Assembly (NCBI GenBank): GCA_900771085.1
Contig: CAAGMR010000042.1
Coordinates: 6,620-70,619 of the forward strand
Direction of reading: 5' to 3'
DNA: 64,000 nucleotides
From: Clostridia bacterium
GTDB lineage: Bacteria > Bacillota > Clostridia > Oscillospirales > Acutalibacteraceae
The position numbers were made by a program, and so were the translations under genes. The notes below the pieces were generated by a model. That model made no database searches. It was given only the letters and a program-made list of their open reading frames with translations, and had not been told where the DNA came from. Below are positions 7,279-23,603 of this stretch, piece by piece; positions within the stretch are counted from its first letter, which is position 1; the number at the start of each line of letters is the position of its first letter.

Positions 7279-9336
7279 ATGGCCGGTAAAAGAGATAAAG
7301 AATCCGATGCATTCATGGTAGTCGGAGACGCTCTTGAAAATTCCAAATATAAAACGGGCAACGGTTCTCATAACTCTGTCTCTTATCAGAAGATGCTCGA
7401 CAGTTCCAAGGCACGTGCTTATACAAGCGGTGCGAACAAGAAGGGCAATTCTAAGAAAAACAGCAAAAAGAAGACAGTTAACAGTGCTGACCTCGCAAGG
7501 GAAGGACGCCCTGTTATGAGTAAGCCGCCGGAGAAACTCACATTCCGTGAGGTTCCACCGGATGAGTCAGCTGTAAGTCCTGCTTCTCAGAAAACAGTTC
7601 CTTATGAACCTGTTTCTCAGAAGAAAAGACCTGTTCAGCCTGCTCAGCAGCGTTCCGGAGTGAAAAAGCCAACAGGCAGGAAGCCTGTATCTCAGAAGAC
7701 AGGAACACAGCGCCCTGTAAGCCAGAAGACAGGAACACAGCGCCCTGTAAGCCAGAAGACAGGAACACAGAGACCTGTAAGTCAGAAGACCGGTGCGCAG
7801 AGACCTGCTGCTCAGAAACCGGCAGCACAGCGTCCTGCAAATCAGAGACCGACTTCACAGCGTCCTGCGGCTCAGAGACCGGCTGCGCCTGCACCACAGG
7901 CTCAGAACCCTGAAACAGCTTCTGCAGCAATAAATAAGACTCCGGCTGCTCCTGCAACACCGGCTCCAGTAAAAACTCCTAAGAAACAGAATAAACAGAA
8001 GACTCCAAGAGTACCGGGTAAGGTATCAAAGGCTTTCGGTAAGGCATCCACTGTCATTAACGAAAAGACCGGTATCGACCCGTCAGCAATTGCCGGCTCA
8101 GGTGCTACTGCAATAGCAGGAGCAGGGGCAAGTGCACAGGCTGCTCTCAAGAGCGGCGGAAGAAGTATGATTCAGCTTCACCAGAGCATGGAAGGCATGT
8201 CAATCCCTGACAGAATCCGCTATCTTCTTTCACTCATTGGACCTACATACAGATCAATCAACGCCGACCCTATAAAGAAAGAGAAGGCATACAAGGTTCT
8301 GGTAATCGTTCTTTCACTCATTCTTGCAATTCACATGACCTCATGTGTAAATGACATTCTCGGTTTCACAAGAAGCGACAGAGAAAAGGTTGTTACCGTT
8401 GAGGAGGGTGAGACAACAAACCACCTTATCGGCAAGCTTGACCGTGCAGGACTCATTAAACACAGCACCATGTGCAAAGTGTTCATAGCATCGACGTCCG
8501 GAATAAGAGGCGACAAGGATATCGGTTACCTCAAGGGTGACTTTACATTGACGCCTGACATGGGTATCGAAAAGATGCTCGTATCCTGTATGGCAACTCA
8601 GAAGAAGGAAACCGTTCAGGTTACAATCCCTGAAGGCTTCACCATTGAACAGATTGCCGAAAAGCTTGAGGAGCAGAAGGTATGCAACCGTTCTGACTTC
8701 CTTAAGGCTGCAAACAAAAAGACATATGACTACGGGTTCGTAGATAACATTTCAAACGCAAGTGCAAGATACCACCTCCTTGAAGGTTACATGTACCCGG
8801 ATACTTACGAATTCTATGTCGGTGAAAGCGGATCATCCGTTGTATCAAAGCTCCTTAACAACTTCAACAGCAAGTGGACAGATGCTTATGAAGCTCGTGC
8901 AAAGCAGATGAATATGAGCCTTGATGACGTTCTGACTCTTGCTTCCATCGTACAGAAGGAAGACAGCAACGCTGACAACATGAAGACAATTGCTTCTGTT
9001 TTCTACAACAGACTTAACTCTTCAGCTTATCCTTCACTTCAGTCCGATGCTTCAACCTTCTACCTTGAAAACTACGTTAAACCAAACGTTACAAGTTCTC
9101 AGTACACAAGGTTCAAGAGTCTCTACAGCACATATGAGTGCAAGGGACTTCCTGTCGGCCCAATCTGCAGCCCTGGTGACGATGCCATCACTGCAGTTCT
9201 CTGGCCAAACAGCACAAACTACTACTTCTTCATCCATGACGATGACGGTAACCTTTATGCCGCAAGAACGGCAAATGAGCAGAATGTAAACGCATACAAA
9301 GCAGCTCAGAACGGTACAAAATCGTCAGATGAATAA
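7279..9336 (+). CDS. mltG: Endolytic murein transglycosylase MltG with long repetitive N-terminus
   Basis: MltG cleaves nascent peptidoglycan strands at the membrane. The 685-residue protein is about twice the usual length because of a 340-residue cytoplasmic N-terminus rich in Lys, Pro, Gln and Ala, with 10-residue repeats (about residues 135-205). One transmembrane helix (about 340-358) precedes the extracellular YceG domain (about 390-680), containing LASIVQKE near 557-562 and ASVFYNRLN. The usual VEKE reads VQKE here; the last Glu, conserved in the family, is kept. In Bacillus subtilis mltG (yrrL) also lies upstream of the trhP genes, as here. Confidence 0.92.
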   Translation: MAGKRDKESDAFMVVGDALENSKYKTGNGSHNSVSYQKMLDSSKARAYTSGANKKGNSKKNSKKKTVNSADLAREGRPVMSKPPEKLTFREVPPDESAVSPASQKTVPYEPVSQKKRPVQPAQQRSGVKKPTGRKPVSQKTGTQRPVSQKTGTQRPVSQKTGTQRPVSQKTGAQRPAAQKPAAQRPANQRPTSQRPAAQRPAAPAPQAQNPETASAAINKTPAAPATPAPVKTPKKQNKQKTPRVPGKVSKAFGKASTVINEKTGIDPSAIAGSGATAIAGAGASAQAALKSGGRSMIQLHQSMEGMSIPDRIRYLLSLIGPTYRSINADPIKKEKAYKVLVIVLSLILAIHMTSCVNDILGFTRSDREKVVTVEEGETTNHLIGKLDRAGLIKHSTMCKVFIASTSGIRGDKDIGYLKGDFTLTPDMGIEKMLVSCMATQKKETVQVTIPEGFTIEQIAEKLEEQKVCNRSDFLKAANKKTYDYGFVDNISNASARYHLLEGYMYPDTYEFYVGESGSSVVSKLLNNFNSKWTDAYEARAKQMNMSLDDVLTLASIVQKEDSNADNMKTIASVFYNRLNSSAYPSLQSDASTFYLENYVKPNVTSSQYTRFKSLYSTYECKGLPVGPICSPGDDAITAVLWPNSTNYYFFIHDDDGNLYAARTANEQNVNAYKAAQNGTKSSDE
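7681..7890 (+). repeat. 30-bp tandem repeat inside mltG
   Basis: Seven consecutive 30-base units encode 10-residue repeats. The first four (7681-7800) are nearly identical and read RPVSQKTGTQ (the first begins with Lys); the last three (7801-7890) have drifted to RPAAQKPAAQ, RPANQRPTSQ and RPAAQRPAAP. The array is in frame, so copy number could change without breaking the gene. It is a protein repeat, not a CRISPR array: there are no spacers. Confidence 0.9.
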
Positions 9337-9351
9337 TCGGGAGATATTCCA

Positions 9352-10587
9352 TTGAACAACGTATTAAAACCTGAACTTCTCTGCCCTGCAGGGGACCGCG
9401 AACGCCTTGAGGCGGCTGTGCAGTATGGCGCAGACGCCGTCTACCTCGGCGGCGAGGAGTTTGGCATGCGTGCCGCTCCGGGAAATTTCAATTTCGAGGA
9501 GCTCCGCGATGCCGTGAAATACTGCCACGAGCATGGAGTAAAAGTCCATCTCACGGCCAATACGCTTCCGCGAAACGATGAGCTTTCGCGTATACCTGCA
9601 TTTTTCGAAAATGCAGCAGAAGCGGGGGTAGATGCATTTATCATCGCAGACATAGGTGTGATGAAGGCGGCTCAGAAATATGCACCGGGGGTAGATATAC
9701 ACATCTCAACCCAGGCCGGTGTCGTTAATTACATGACTGCAAATGCGCTCTACGAGCTTGGCGCTAAACGCGTGGTTCTGGCTCGAGAGACCTCTCTCGC
9801 CGAAATAAAGGAAATCCGTGCCAATACACCAAAGGACCTTGAGATTGAATGCTTTGTCCACGGTGCAATGTGCATGTCTTTTTCGGGAAGATGCCTACTT
9901 TCCAACTATATGACCGGTCGTGACTCAAACAGAGGTGACTGCGCTCAGCCATGCCGCTGGAAGTATCACCTGGTTGAGGAAAAGAGACCGGGTCAGTACT
10001 TCGAAGTAGATGAGCAGGAAAACGGCACATACTTCATGAACTCAAAGGACATGTGCCTCATTGAGCACATCCCTGAACTCATAGATGCCGGTATCTCAAG
10101 CTTCAAAATTGAAGGCCGTGCAAAGTCAGCCTTCTATGTTGCCGCAATAACCAATGCCTACAGGGCTGCAATTGACGGCTTTATGAAAGCTCCATCCATG
10201 GACTACAAACCTGAACCATGGATTGTCGATGAGGTTTATCGCATAAGCTACCGCGATTACTGCACAGGCTTCTACTTTGGTGATTCGACTGAAGATGCCA
10301 ATCTTTATTACGATGGCATATACATCAGAAACTGGGACGTTATTGCCAATGTTCTTGACAGCGACGGAGAGTTTGTAACAGTAACTCAGCGCAACCGTTT
10401 CTTCAAAGGTGATAAGCTCAATGTTCTTATGCCGGGTAAGGAACCTTTCGACATTACAGTCGATGAGATGTTCAACGAAAAGGGAGAGGCAATAGATGTT
10501 GCTCCAAACCCGATGGCAGTTATCAGGATTAAATGTTCAGAGAAGATGCCTTGCGGCGCAATTCTCAGAATGGAGAGAAAGGACTGA
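9352..10587 (+). CDS. trhP: U32 family peptidase-like tRNA hydroxylation protein (TrhP type)
   Basis: The 411-residue protein has the full U32 signature: ELLCPAGDRERLEAAVQYGADAVYLGG (two segments near the N-terminus), then ECFVHGAMCMSFSGRC near 166-181 and GDCAQPCRW, whose cysteines are thought to bind an iron-sulfur cluster. E. coli and B. subtilis members (TrhP, formerly YegQ/YrrN/YrrO) use prephenate to make 5-hydroxyuridine at the tRNA wobble base; this assignment is by family and by position after mltG. The start is TTG at 9352 with CGGGAGA about 7 bases before it. It overlaps no gene, but dgt starts 5 bases after its stop. Confidence 0.87.
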   Translation: MNNVLKPELLCPAGDRERLEAAVQYGADAVYLGGEEFGMRAAPGNFNFEELRDAVKYCHEHGVKVHLTANTLPRNDELSRIPAFFENAAEAGVDAFIIADIGVMKAAQKYAPGVDIHISTQAGVVNYMTANALYELGAKRVVLARETSLAEIKEIRANTPKDLEIECFVHGAMCMSFSGRCLLSNYMTGRDSNRGDCAQPCRWKYHLVEEKRPGQYFEVDEQENGTYFMNSKDMCLIEHIPELIDAGISSFKIEGRAKSAFYVAAITNAYRAAIDGFMKAPSMDYKPEPWIVDEVYRISYRDYCTGFYFGDSTEDANLYYDGIYIRNWDVIANVLDSDGEFVTVTQRNRFFKGDKLNVLMPGKEPFDITVDEMFNEKGEAIDVAPNPMAVIRIKCSEKMPCGAILRMERKD

Positions 10588-10592
10588 AAGTC

Positions 10593-11594
10593 TTGAAAAG
10601 TATCAGTGATATGACTCTTATGAATGAAGAGCTGACTCTTTCTGACAGAGCCTGCAAAAGCAAAGACACAAAGGGACGTCTTTTTCCTGAAGAAGAGGAC
10701 GGTATCAGAACTGCTTTTCAGCGCGATCGCGACCGCATTATTCACTGCAACGCTTTCAGACGACTCCAGCATAAAACTCAGGTTTTCCTGTCTCCGACAG
10801 GTGACCACTACAGAACAAGACTTACTCATACCTTAGAGGTAGCTCAGATAGCAAGAACTCTTGCAATGGGACTCGGACTCAACGAGGACCTGACAGAGGC
10901 AATTGCCCTCGGACATGACCTTGGACATACACCTTTCGGCCATGCGGGAGAACGTGCTCTCGATGCCGTGGTTCCTTTCGGATTCAAGCATTATGAGCAG
11001 AGCCTCAGAGTAGTAGATGTTATAGAAAAAGATGGTAAAGGTCTTAACCTCACCATGGAGGTTCGTGACGGCATTGTGTGCCACACAACAGGTAAAGAGG
11101 CCGATACCCTTGAAGGCAGGCTGGTTAAGCATGCCGACAGAATAGCTTATCTCAACCACGATATCGATGATGCCATCAGAGCGGGTGTACTCACAGAGGA
11201 AGCCCTGCCGGCACATATTCGTGAGGTTCTGGGAAAGAGCAAAGGGGACAGAATCAATACATTGGTTCAATCAACCCTTGAGAATACAATGGGGCTGGAT
11301 GTCACAATGGCTCCGGAAGTTCAGAAGGCTTATGACGAGCTTTATGACTTTATGTTCGACAACGTATACCGCAACCCTGTCTGCAAGGGCGAAGAGGGGA
11401 AGGCAATAGTCGTTGTTCAGGAACTTTACAGATACTTCGTTGAGCATCCGGAAGAGATGCCTGAAGACTACAGACATATAGCACAGAAAGAATCACCGGA
11501 GCGTGGAGCCTGCGACTACATCTCCGGAATGAGCGACAGATACGCTCTGGCAGTTTTTGAAGAACTGTTTATACCGAAACCGTGGGCTGAATAA
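10593..11594 (+). CDS. dgt: dGTP triphosphohydrolase-like HD protein
   Basis: This is a 333-residue HD-domain enzyme that hydrolyses dNTPs to the nucleoside and triphosphate. The metal ligands are readable: His in THTLEVAQ (about residue 78), the HD pair in GHDLGHTPFGH (about 107) and Asp in the HADRIAYLNHD segment (about 180-190). The FRRLQHKTQVF segment is typical of the family. The TTG at 10593 has GGAGAGAAAGGA about 10 bases upstream, and the protein starts where relatives do; ATG 10611 is the alternative. In many Clostridia dgt precedes dnaG and rpoD, exactly as here. Confidence 0.9.
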   Translation: MKSISDMTLMNEELTLSDRACKSKDTKGRLFPEEEDGIRTAFQRDRDRIIHCNAFRRLQHKTQVFLSPTGDHYRTRLTHTLEVAQIARTLAMGLGLNEDLTEAIALGHDLGHTPFGHAGERALDAVVPFGFKHYEQSLRVVDVIEKDGKGLNLTMEVRDGIVCHTTGKEADTLEGRLVKHADRIAYLNHDIDDAIRAGVLTEEALPAHIREVLGKSKGDRINTLVQSTLENTMGLDVTMAPEVQKAYDELYDFMFDNVYRNPVCKGEEGKAIVVVQELYRYFVEHPEEMPEDYRHIAQKESPERGACDYISGMSDRYALAVFEELFIPKPWAE

Positions 11595-11612
11595 AGAAAA
11601 AGGAAGAGACTC

Positions 11613-13337
11613 ATGCCGAGAATCAGAGAAGAATTTCTGAATACTCTAAGAGACAGGCTGGATATTGAAGAATTCATTTCCGGCTATGTTAATCTTAAGC
11701 ATCAGGGCCGTACATCGAAGGGTCTCTGTCCGTTCCACAGCGAAAAAACACCTTCCTTTACCGTTTATAACGATACGCAGTCTTTTTACTGCTATGGCTG
11801 CGGTAAGGGCGGAGATATCATTACCTTTGCCAGAGATATCGAAAACCTTGACTACATTGAGGCAGTGAAGCTCCTTGCAGACAAGGCAGGCCTTACTATG
11901 CCTGACGACAACTACGACGATACAATGGCTAAAAAGCGCCGCAGAATGTATGAAATCAATAAAGAGGCTGCCCGCTTTTACCATGCGTGTCTCTGGAATG
12001 AACAGGGAACAGTTGCCCTTGATTACTGGCAGAACAAGCGTGGACTTTCAGTCCACACAATACGCCACTTCGGTCTGGGCTTTGCACCTGATGACTGGCA
12101 TGCTTTAGAGAACCATATGCGTTCAAAAGGCTACAGCAGCCAGGAACTTTATGAAGCCAATCTTATCCGCCGTTCAGAAAAGAATGGCAAAACCTTTACT
12201 TACGACAATTTCCGCAACAGGGCGATGGTTCCGATCATCGACCTCCGCGGCAATATCATAGCTTTTGGCGGACGAGTTCTTGATGACTCAAAGCCAAAAT
12301 ATGTCAATACATCTGACACACTTGTTTACAACAAGCGTAATGCTCTTTTTGCACTTAACTATGCAAAAGACACCGGTGACGATACCCTTATTCTCTGTGA
12401 AGGGTACCTCGACGTCATAACTCTTCATCAGGCAGGTTTCACCAATGCCGTTGCAGGACTTGGAACAGCTCTTACCGATGAACAGGTAAGACTGCTTGCC
12501 CGCTATGCGAACACAATCCTTCTGTCCTATGACAACGATGAAGCAGGCAAGGAAGCAACCGAAAGGGCGCTTCAGAAATTTGATGCCACCGGTATGAGCG
12601 TCAGACCACTGACGCTCAGCGGGGGAAAAGACCCCGATGAAATCATTAAAAAATTCGGCGCTTCACGCTTTCAGTCCATCATTGATGGCGCTGCAAACGA
12701 GACAGAGTACAGACTCAACGAAAAGCGTGCGAAATACGATACTTCAACTGACGACGGAAAAGTAAAGTATACCCGTGAAGCCTGCGAGATAATTGCAAGG
12801 ATATCTTCACCTGTTGAGCAGGACGTTTATATGTCCCGACTTGCAACAGAGTTAGGTATCAGCAAAGACGCAGTAAAACTTCAGGTTGCTGACTCTTATA
12901 AGAGATTGAAACGTCGTGAGCAGAAGGTTGATTTCGGACAGCTTAACAAAGCTCTCGGTAACAGCAGCAAGGTTACAAGAGCCGAAGAAACCATACTTTC
13001 TTTACTTCTGAAGAACCCGGATTATCTGAAACGAATGGCCGGCAAGCTATCGGAAGAAGACTTTATTACACCTTTCTATGCTACTCTTTACAAGGTTCTG
13101 TCTCATCGCATTGCAAATGCGGAACCGATAGACCTTATGTATCTCTCCGGAGAATTCTCACCGGAAGATATGGGCAGGATAGCAAAGCTTCAATCTGCGG
13201 GACCTCTGGTGTCCAACAAGTATGAAGAAGTGGAAGACTGTATTAAGGTCCTTAAGGAATCAGGTAATAATACTGCGGTTAATCCGTCTGATATGACAGA
13301 TGATGATTTCCGCAATCTTTTCAAGAAAAACAACTAA
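11613..13337 (+). CDS. dnaG: DNA primase
   Basis: DnaG lays down RNA primers for replication. The 574-residue protein has the CHC2 zinc domain at about 38-65 (CPFHSEKTPSF and YCYGCGKGGD), the core and TOPRIM domain with LILCEGYLDVI at about 259-269 and SYDNDEAG, and a C-terminal helicase-binding domain (about 440-574). The start is ATG behind AAAAAGGAAGAG. It lies between dgt and rpoD, as in the macromolecular-synthesis operon of Gram-positive bacteria, although rpsU is missing from this neighbourhood. Confidence 0.97.
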   Translation: MPRIREEFLNTLRDRLDIEEFISGYVNLKHQGRTSKGLCPFHSEKTPSFTVYNDTQSFYCYGCGKGGDIITFARDIENLDYIEAVKLLADKAGLTMPDDNYDDTMAKKRRRMYEINKEAARFYHACLWNEQGTVALDYWQNKRGLSVHTIRHFGLGFAPDDWHALENHMRSKGYSSQELYEANLIRRSEKNGKTFTYDNFRNRAMVPIIDLRGNIIAFGGRVLDDSKPKYVNTSDTLVYNKRNALFALNYAKDTGDDTLILCEGYLDVITLHQAGFTNAVAGLGTALTDEQVRLLARYANTILLSYDNDEAGKEATERALQKFDATGMSVRPLTLSGGKDPDEIIKKFGASRFQSIIDGAANETEYRLNEKRAKYDTSTDDGKVKYTREACEIIARISSPVEQDVYMSRLATELGISKDAVKLQVADSYKRLKRREQKVDFGQLNKALGNSSKVTRAEETILSLLLKNPDYLKRMAGKLSEEDFITPFYATLYKVLSHRIANAEPIDLMYLSGEFSPEDMGRIAKLQSAGPLVSNKYEEVEDCIKVLKESGNNTAVNPSDMTDDDFRNLFKKNN

Positions 13338-13351
13338 AGGAGAATTTCCAG

Positions 13352-14446
13352 GTGGACGAGAAGAAACAAAAGATTATTAATGACCTCGTCGAGAAAGGTA
13401 AGGCAGCAGGTAAGCTTAATACCAACGATATCGACCAGGCCATAGTAGAGATTGATCTTGAGATTGACGAACTCGACAAACTCTATGAAACACTCGAAAA
13501 CAACAACATTGAAATCATCGATGACCTTGGTGATGCAGCTCTCGACTCACTCAACTTCGACGTTGAAGGCGGTCAGAAGACAGGCGACGTTCAGGCAAAT
13601 GACGTTTCCAAGAATGCAGCAATGGATGACCCTGTAAAGGTTTATCTTAAGGAAATCGGACGAGTTCCTCTCCTTACTCCGGAAGAGGAAATCGATCTTG
13701 CCATCCGTATCGCTGAAGGTGATGAGGAGGCAAAGAAAAAGCTTGCAGAGTCCAACCTTCGTCTTGTAGTAAGTATTGCAAAGCGTTATGTTGGCCGTGG
13801 CATGCAGTTCCTTGACCTTATTCAGGAGGGTAACCTCGGTCTTATCAAGGCTGTTGACAAGTTTGACTACACCAAGGGCTTCAAGTTCTCAACTTATGCC
13901 ACATGGTGGATCCGTCAGGCTATCACAAGAGCTATTGCAGACCAGGCAAGAACAATTCGTATTCCTGTTCATATGGTTGAAACCATTAACAAGGTTAAGA
14001 AGACAAACAGCCAGCTCCTTCATAAGAATGGCCGTGACCCAACCGCAGAGGAAATTGCTCAGGAACTCGATATGCCTGTAGAAAAGGTACGTGAGATTCT
14101 TCGTGTTGCTCAGGAACCGGTTTCTCTTGAAACACCAATCGGTGAAGAGGAAGATTCACATCTTGGCGACTTCATTCCGGATGACGATGCACTTGCACCG
14201 GCAGACGCAGCATCTCAGATGCTTCTCCGTGAACAGCTTGCTGAAGTTCTTAAGACTCTTACTCCAAGAGAGGAGAGAGTACTTTCTTTGAGATTCGGTC
14301 TTGAAGACGGTCACCCAAGAACTCTTGAAGAAGTTGGTAAGGAATTCAACGTAACTCGTGAACGTATCCGTCAGATTGAAGCCAAGGCTCTTCGTAAACT
14401 CAGACATCCTTCACGTTCAAAGAAACTCAAGGACTTCCTTGACTGA
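13352..14446 (+). CDS. rpoD: Primary RNA polymerase sigma factor RpoD (sigma-A)
   Basis: This is the housekeeping sigma factor, 364 residues, the compact Gram-positive size. A degenerate acidic region 1.1 (about 1-90) is followed by region 1.2 (DPVKVYLKEIGRVPLL), region 2 with DLIQEGNLGLIKAVDKFDY and FSTYATWWIRQAI, region 3 (RTIRIPVHMVETINK), and region 4.2 (TLEEVGKEFNVTRERIRQIE). The start is GTG at 13352 behind AAAGGAG. It ends the dgt-dnaG-rpoD unit, closed by a strong terminator, and stands directly upstream of rpoB. Confidence 0.97.
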   Translation: MDEKKQKIINDLVEKGKAAGKLNTNDIDQAIVEIDLEIDELDKLYETLENNNIEIIDDLGDAALDSLNFDVEGGQKTGDVQANDVSKNAAMDDPVKVYLKEIGRVPLLTPEEEIDLAIRIAEGDEEAKKKLAESNLRLVVSIAKRYVGRGMQFLDLIQEGNLGLIKAVDKFDYTKGFKFSTYATWWIRQAITRAIADQARTIRIPVHMVETINKVKKTNSQLLHKNGRDPTAEEIAQELDMPVEKVREILRVAQEPVSLETPIGEEEDSHLGDFIPDDDALAPADAASQMLLREQLAEVLKTLTPREERVLSLRFGLEDGHPRTLEEVGKEFNVTRERIRQIEAKALRKLRHPSRSKKLKDFLD

Positions 14447-14463
14447 TACTATTTATAATGTAT

Positions 14464-14498
14464 GCACCCCGCAGGGTTCACTGCGGGGTGCTTTTTTT
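14464..14498 (+). terminator. Intrinsic terminator after rpoD
   Basis: An 11-bp perfect GC-rich stem (GCACCCCGCAG / CTGCGGGGTGC) with a six-base loop is followed by seven T. It separates the dnaG-rpoD unit from rpoBC. Confidence 0.95.
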
Positions 14499-14593
14499 AC
14501 CCGTTTTCGGGTGGTTTTGGTGCATTTTAAGAAACGCCCGGGGACGATGCCGAAAAACTTTTAAAAAGTCTTGACTTTTTTGCACGCAATCGC

Positions 14594-14622
14594 TTGACGG
14601 GGTTGTAACTCTGTTTTAGAAT
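14594..14622 (+). promoter_or_regulatory. Promoter of rpoBC
   Basis: TTGACG (14594-14599), 17 bases, TAGAAT (14617-14622). The transcript would begin near 14629, leaving a leader of about 80 bases before rpoB. This gives rpoBC its own promoter, independent of rplJL. Confidence 0.75.
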
Positions 14623-14654
14623 GTATATTCACATTATAAGGAATAGTGTGTAAG

Positions 14655-14680
14655 TCTGCCCTCAAATCGGCAGATATTTT
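14655..14680 (+). promoter_or_regulatory. Small hairpin with U-rich tail in the rpoB leader
   Basis: TCTGCC (14655-14660) and GGCAGA (14669-14674) form a 6-bp stem with an eight-base loop, followed by TATTTT. It is shorter than a normal terminator and could be a partial attenuator or an RNA-stabilising structure. Confidence 0.35.
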
Positions 14681-14708
14681 AATACAAAGAACGGAGTGAT
14701 CACGGCCT

Positions 14709-18623
<3,915 letters not shown>

Positions 18624-18644
18624 TCAAAGAAAAGAGGTCACCAA

Positions 18645-22343
<3,699 letters not shown>

Positions 22344-22365
22344 GAAAAAACGCTAGTTTTGGCTG

Positions 22366-22394
22366 TTGACATTGGTTTGTCAATGGTATAGAAT
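22366..22394 (+). promoter_or_regulatory. Promoter of the rpsL-rpsG-fusA operon
   Basis: Consensus TTGACA (22366-22371), 17 bases, TAGAAT (22389-22394). The start of transcription would be near 22400, which gives a leader of about 120 bases before rpsL. Confidence 0.85.
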
Positions 22395-22405
22395 AGCAAA
22401 TTGTC

Positions 22406-22473
22406 GTGGTATGTTTACCACAAAGTAACGGTCTATCAGGAGAACTTCCGAAAGCGATTTCGGGAGCTCTCCT
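22406..22473 (+). promoter_or_regulatory. Structured leader of the rpsL operon (two hairpins)
   Basis: Hairpin A is GTGGTA/TACCAC (22406-22421) with a four-base loop. Hairpin B (22438-22473) has an outer stem AGGAGA/TCTCCT and an inner stem CCGAAA/TTTCGG around GCGA. No T run follows either, so neither is a terminator. The outer arm of B contains a Shine-Dalgarno-like AGGAGA held in the stem. Role unknown; ribosomal-protein operon leaders are often autoregulatory. Confidence 0.55.
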
Positions 22474-22520
22474 ATAGCAATATATTTACATTTTCACATT
22501 ATTTTCAGGAGGTGAAAGTA

Positions 22521-22940
22521 TTGCCAACCTTTAACCAGCTTGTACGTCAGGGTAGAAAAACTACCGAGAAGAAAGCTAAGGCTCCGGCTCTTCTTAAGGG
22601 TCTCAACTCTAAGAAGAACGTAATGACAGATGTTCAGTCACCACAGAAGCGTGGCGTTTGCACAGCTGTTAAGACTGCAACACCTAAGAAGCCTAACTCT
22701 GCTCTTCGTAAGATCGCCAGAGTTCGTCTTACAAACGGTATTGAAGTTTCTGCTTACATCCCAGGTGTAGGCCACAACCTTCAGGAGCACTCAGTTGTAC
22801 TTATCAGAGGCGGACGTGTTAAGGACCTTCCAGGTGTACGTTACCATATTATCCGTGGTACTCTCGATACACAGGGTGTTACTGACAGAATGCAGTCCCG
22901 CTCAAAGTACGGTGCTAAGAAGCCAAAGGCTAAGAAGTAA
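22521..22940 (+). CDS. rpsL: 30S ribosomal protein S12
   Basis: S12 sits at the decoding centre and affects accuracy. The protein is 139 residues from TTG at 22521, which has a perfect AGGAGGTGAAAG site just before it; a longer in-frame reading to 22401 passes through the leader hairpins and is not credible. The start MPTFNQLVRQGRK and the streptomycin-region sequences KKPNSALRK and GGRVKDLPGVRYH are wild type. It leads the operon with rpsG and fusA. The ribosomal-protein TTG start is worth noting. Confidence 0.97.
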   Translation: MPTFNQLVRQGRKTTEKKAKAPALLKGLNSKKNVMTDVQSPQKRGVCTAVKTATPKKPNSALRKIARVRLTNGIEVSAYIPGVGHNLQEHSVVLIRGGRVKDLPGVRYHIIRGTLDTQGVTDRMQSRSKYGAKKPKAKK

Positions 22941-23112
22941 TCCATCGACTTCCGTAAACAGATGGAGTAATTAGAGTTCAATCTTCTTGCAGGCTGCGCA
23001 ATACTTTTGCGTAACAATGTGACAGTGTAAACATATTGCAGGTCTCATTGGCGCCACGAGAAATTGTCACTCGAGTACCTATGATATCATTAATATGAAG
23101 GAGGGAAGCGAC
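22941..23112 (+). promoter_or_regulatory. Structured rpsL-rpsG intercistronic spacer
   Basis: The 172-base spacer has no reading frame but has several stems: TCCATC/GATGGA (22941-22966), CGCAA/TTGCG near 22998-23013, and a long-range GTGACA/TGTCAC pair (about 23020-23071) enclosing TCTC...GAGA. In E. coli the equivalent spacer binds S7 to repress the operon; whether this one does is not visible from sequence. Confidence 0.45.
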
Positions 23113-23583
23113 GTGCCAAGAAGAGGCCAGATTGCAAAACGTGACGTTTTGCCAGATCCGCTTTACAACTCAAAGCTCGTTACACGTCTTATCAACAGCG
23201 TAATGCTCGACGGTAAGAAGGGTGTTGCCCAGAAAATCGTGTACGGTGCTTTCGAAATTATCAACGAAAAGACAGGCAGAGAACCTCTCGAAGTTTTCGA
23301 AGAGGCTATGGAAAACGTAATGCCTGTACTTGAGGTAAAAGCTCGCCGTGTAGGTGGTGCTACATACCAGGTTCCAATCGAAGTTCGTCCAGAGAGAAGA
23401 CAGACTCTCGGTCTTCGTTGGATCACACTTTACGCTCGTCAGCGTTCTGAAAGAACAATGAAGGAGAGACTCGCTAACGAGATTCTCGATGCTGTAAACC
23501 AGACAGGTGCTGCATTTAAGAAGCGTGAAGATACCCATAAGATGGCTGAAGCTAATAAGGCTTTTGCTCATTTCAGATGGTAA
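23113..23583 (+). CDS. rpsG: 30S ribosomal protein S7
   Basis: S7 organises the 3' major domain of 16S rRNA. The GTG at 23113 gives exactly 156 residues, the standard bacterial length, and has AAGGAGGGA 7 bases upstream; this settles the start over the in-frame ATG at 23095, which lies before that site. Conserved segments PRRGQIAKRDVLPDPLY, KARRVGGATYQVPIEVRP and LRWITLYARQR are present. fusA follows 20 bases after the stop. Confidence 0.97.
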   Translation: MPRRGQIAKRDVLPDPLYNSKLVTRLINSVMLDGKKGVAQKIVYGAFEIINEKTGREPLEVFEEAMENVMPVLEVKARRVGGATYQVPIEVRPERRQTLGLRWITLYARQRSERTMKERLANEILDAVNQTGAAFKKREDTHKMAEANKAFAHFRW

Positions 23584-23603
23584 TAAGGGCTTGGAGGTAA
23601 CCA

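Noticed and set aside
7681..7890. Regular 30-bp repeats that could be mistaken for a CRISPR array
   Set aside because: The units are contiguous without spacers, lie in frame inside mltG and encode a 10-residue protein repeat.
22401..22520. A longer N-terminus for S12 from an upstream in-frame ATG
   Set aside because: It would translate through the leader hairpins and ignore the perfect AGGAGG before TTG 22521; the standard S12 N-terminus begins at that TTG.
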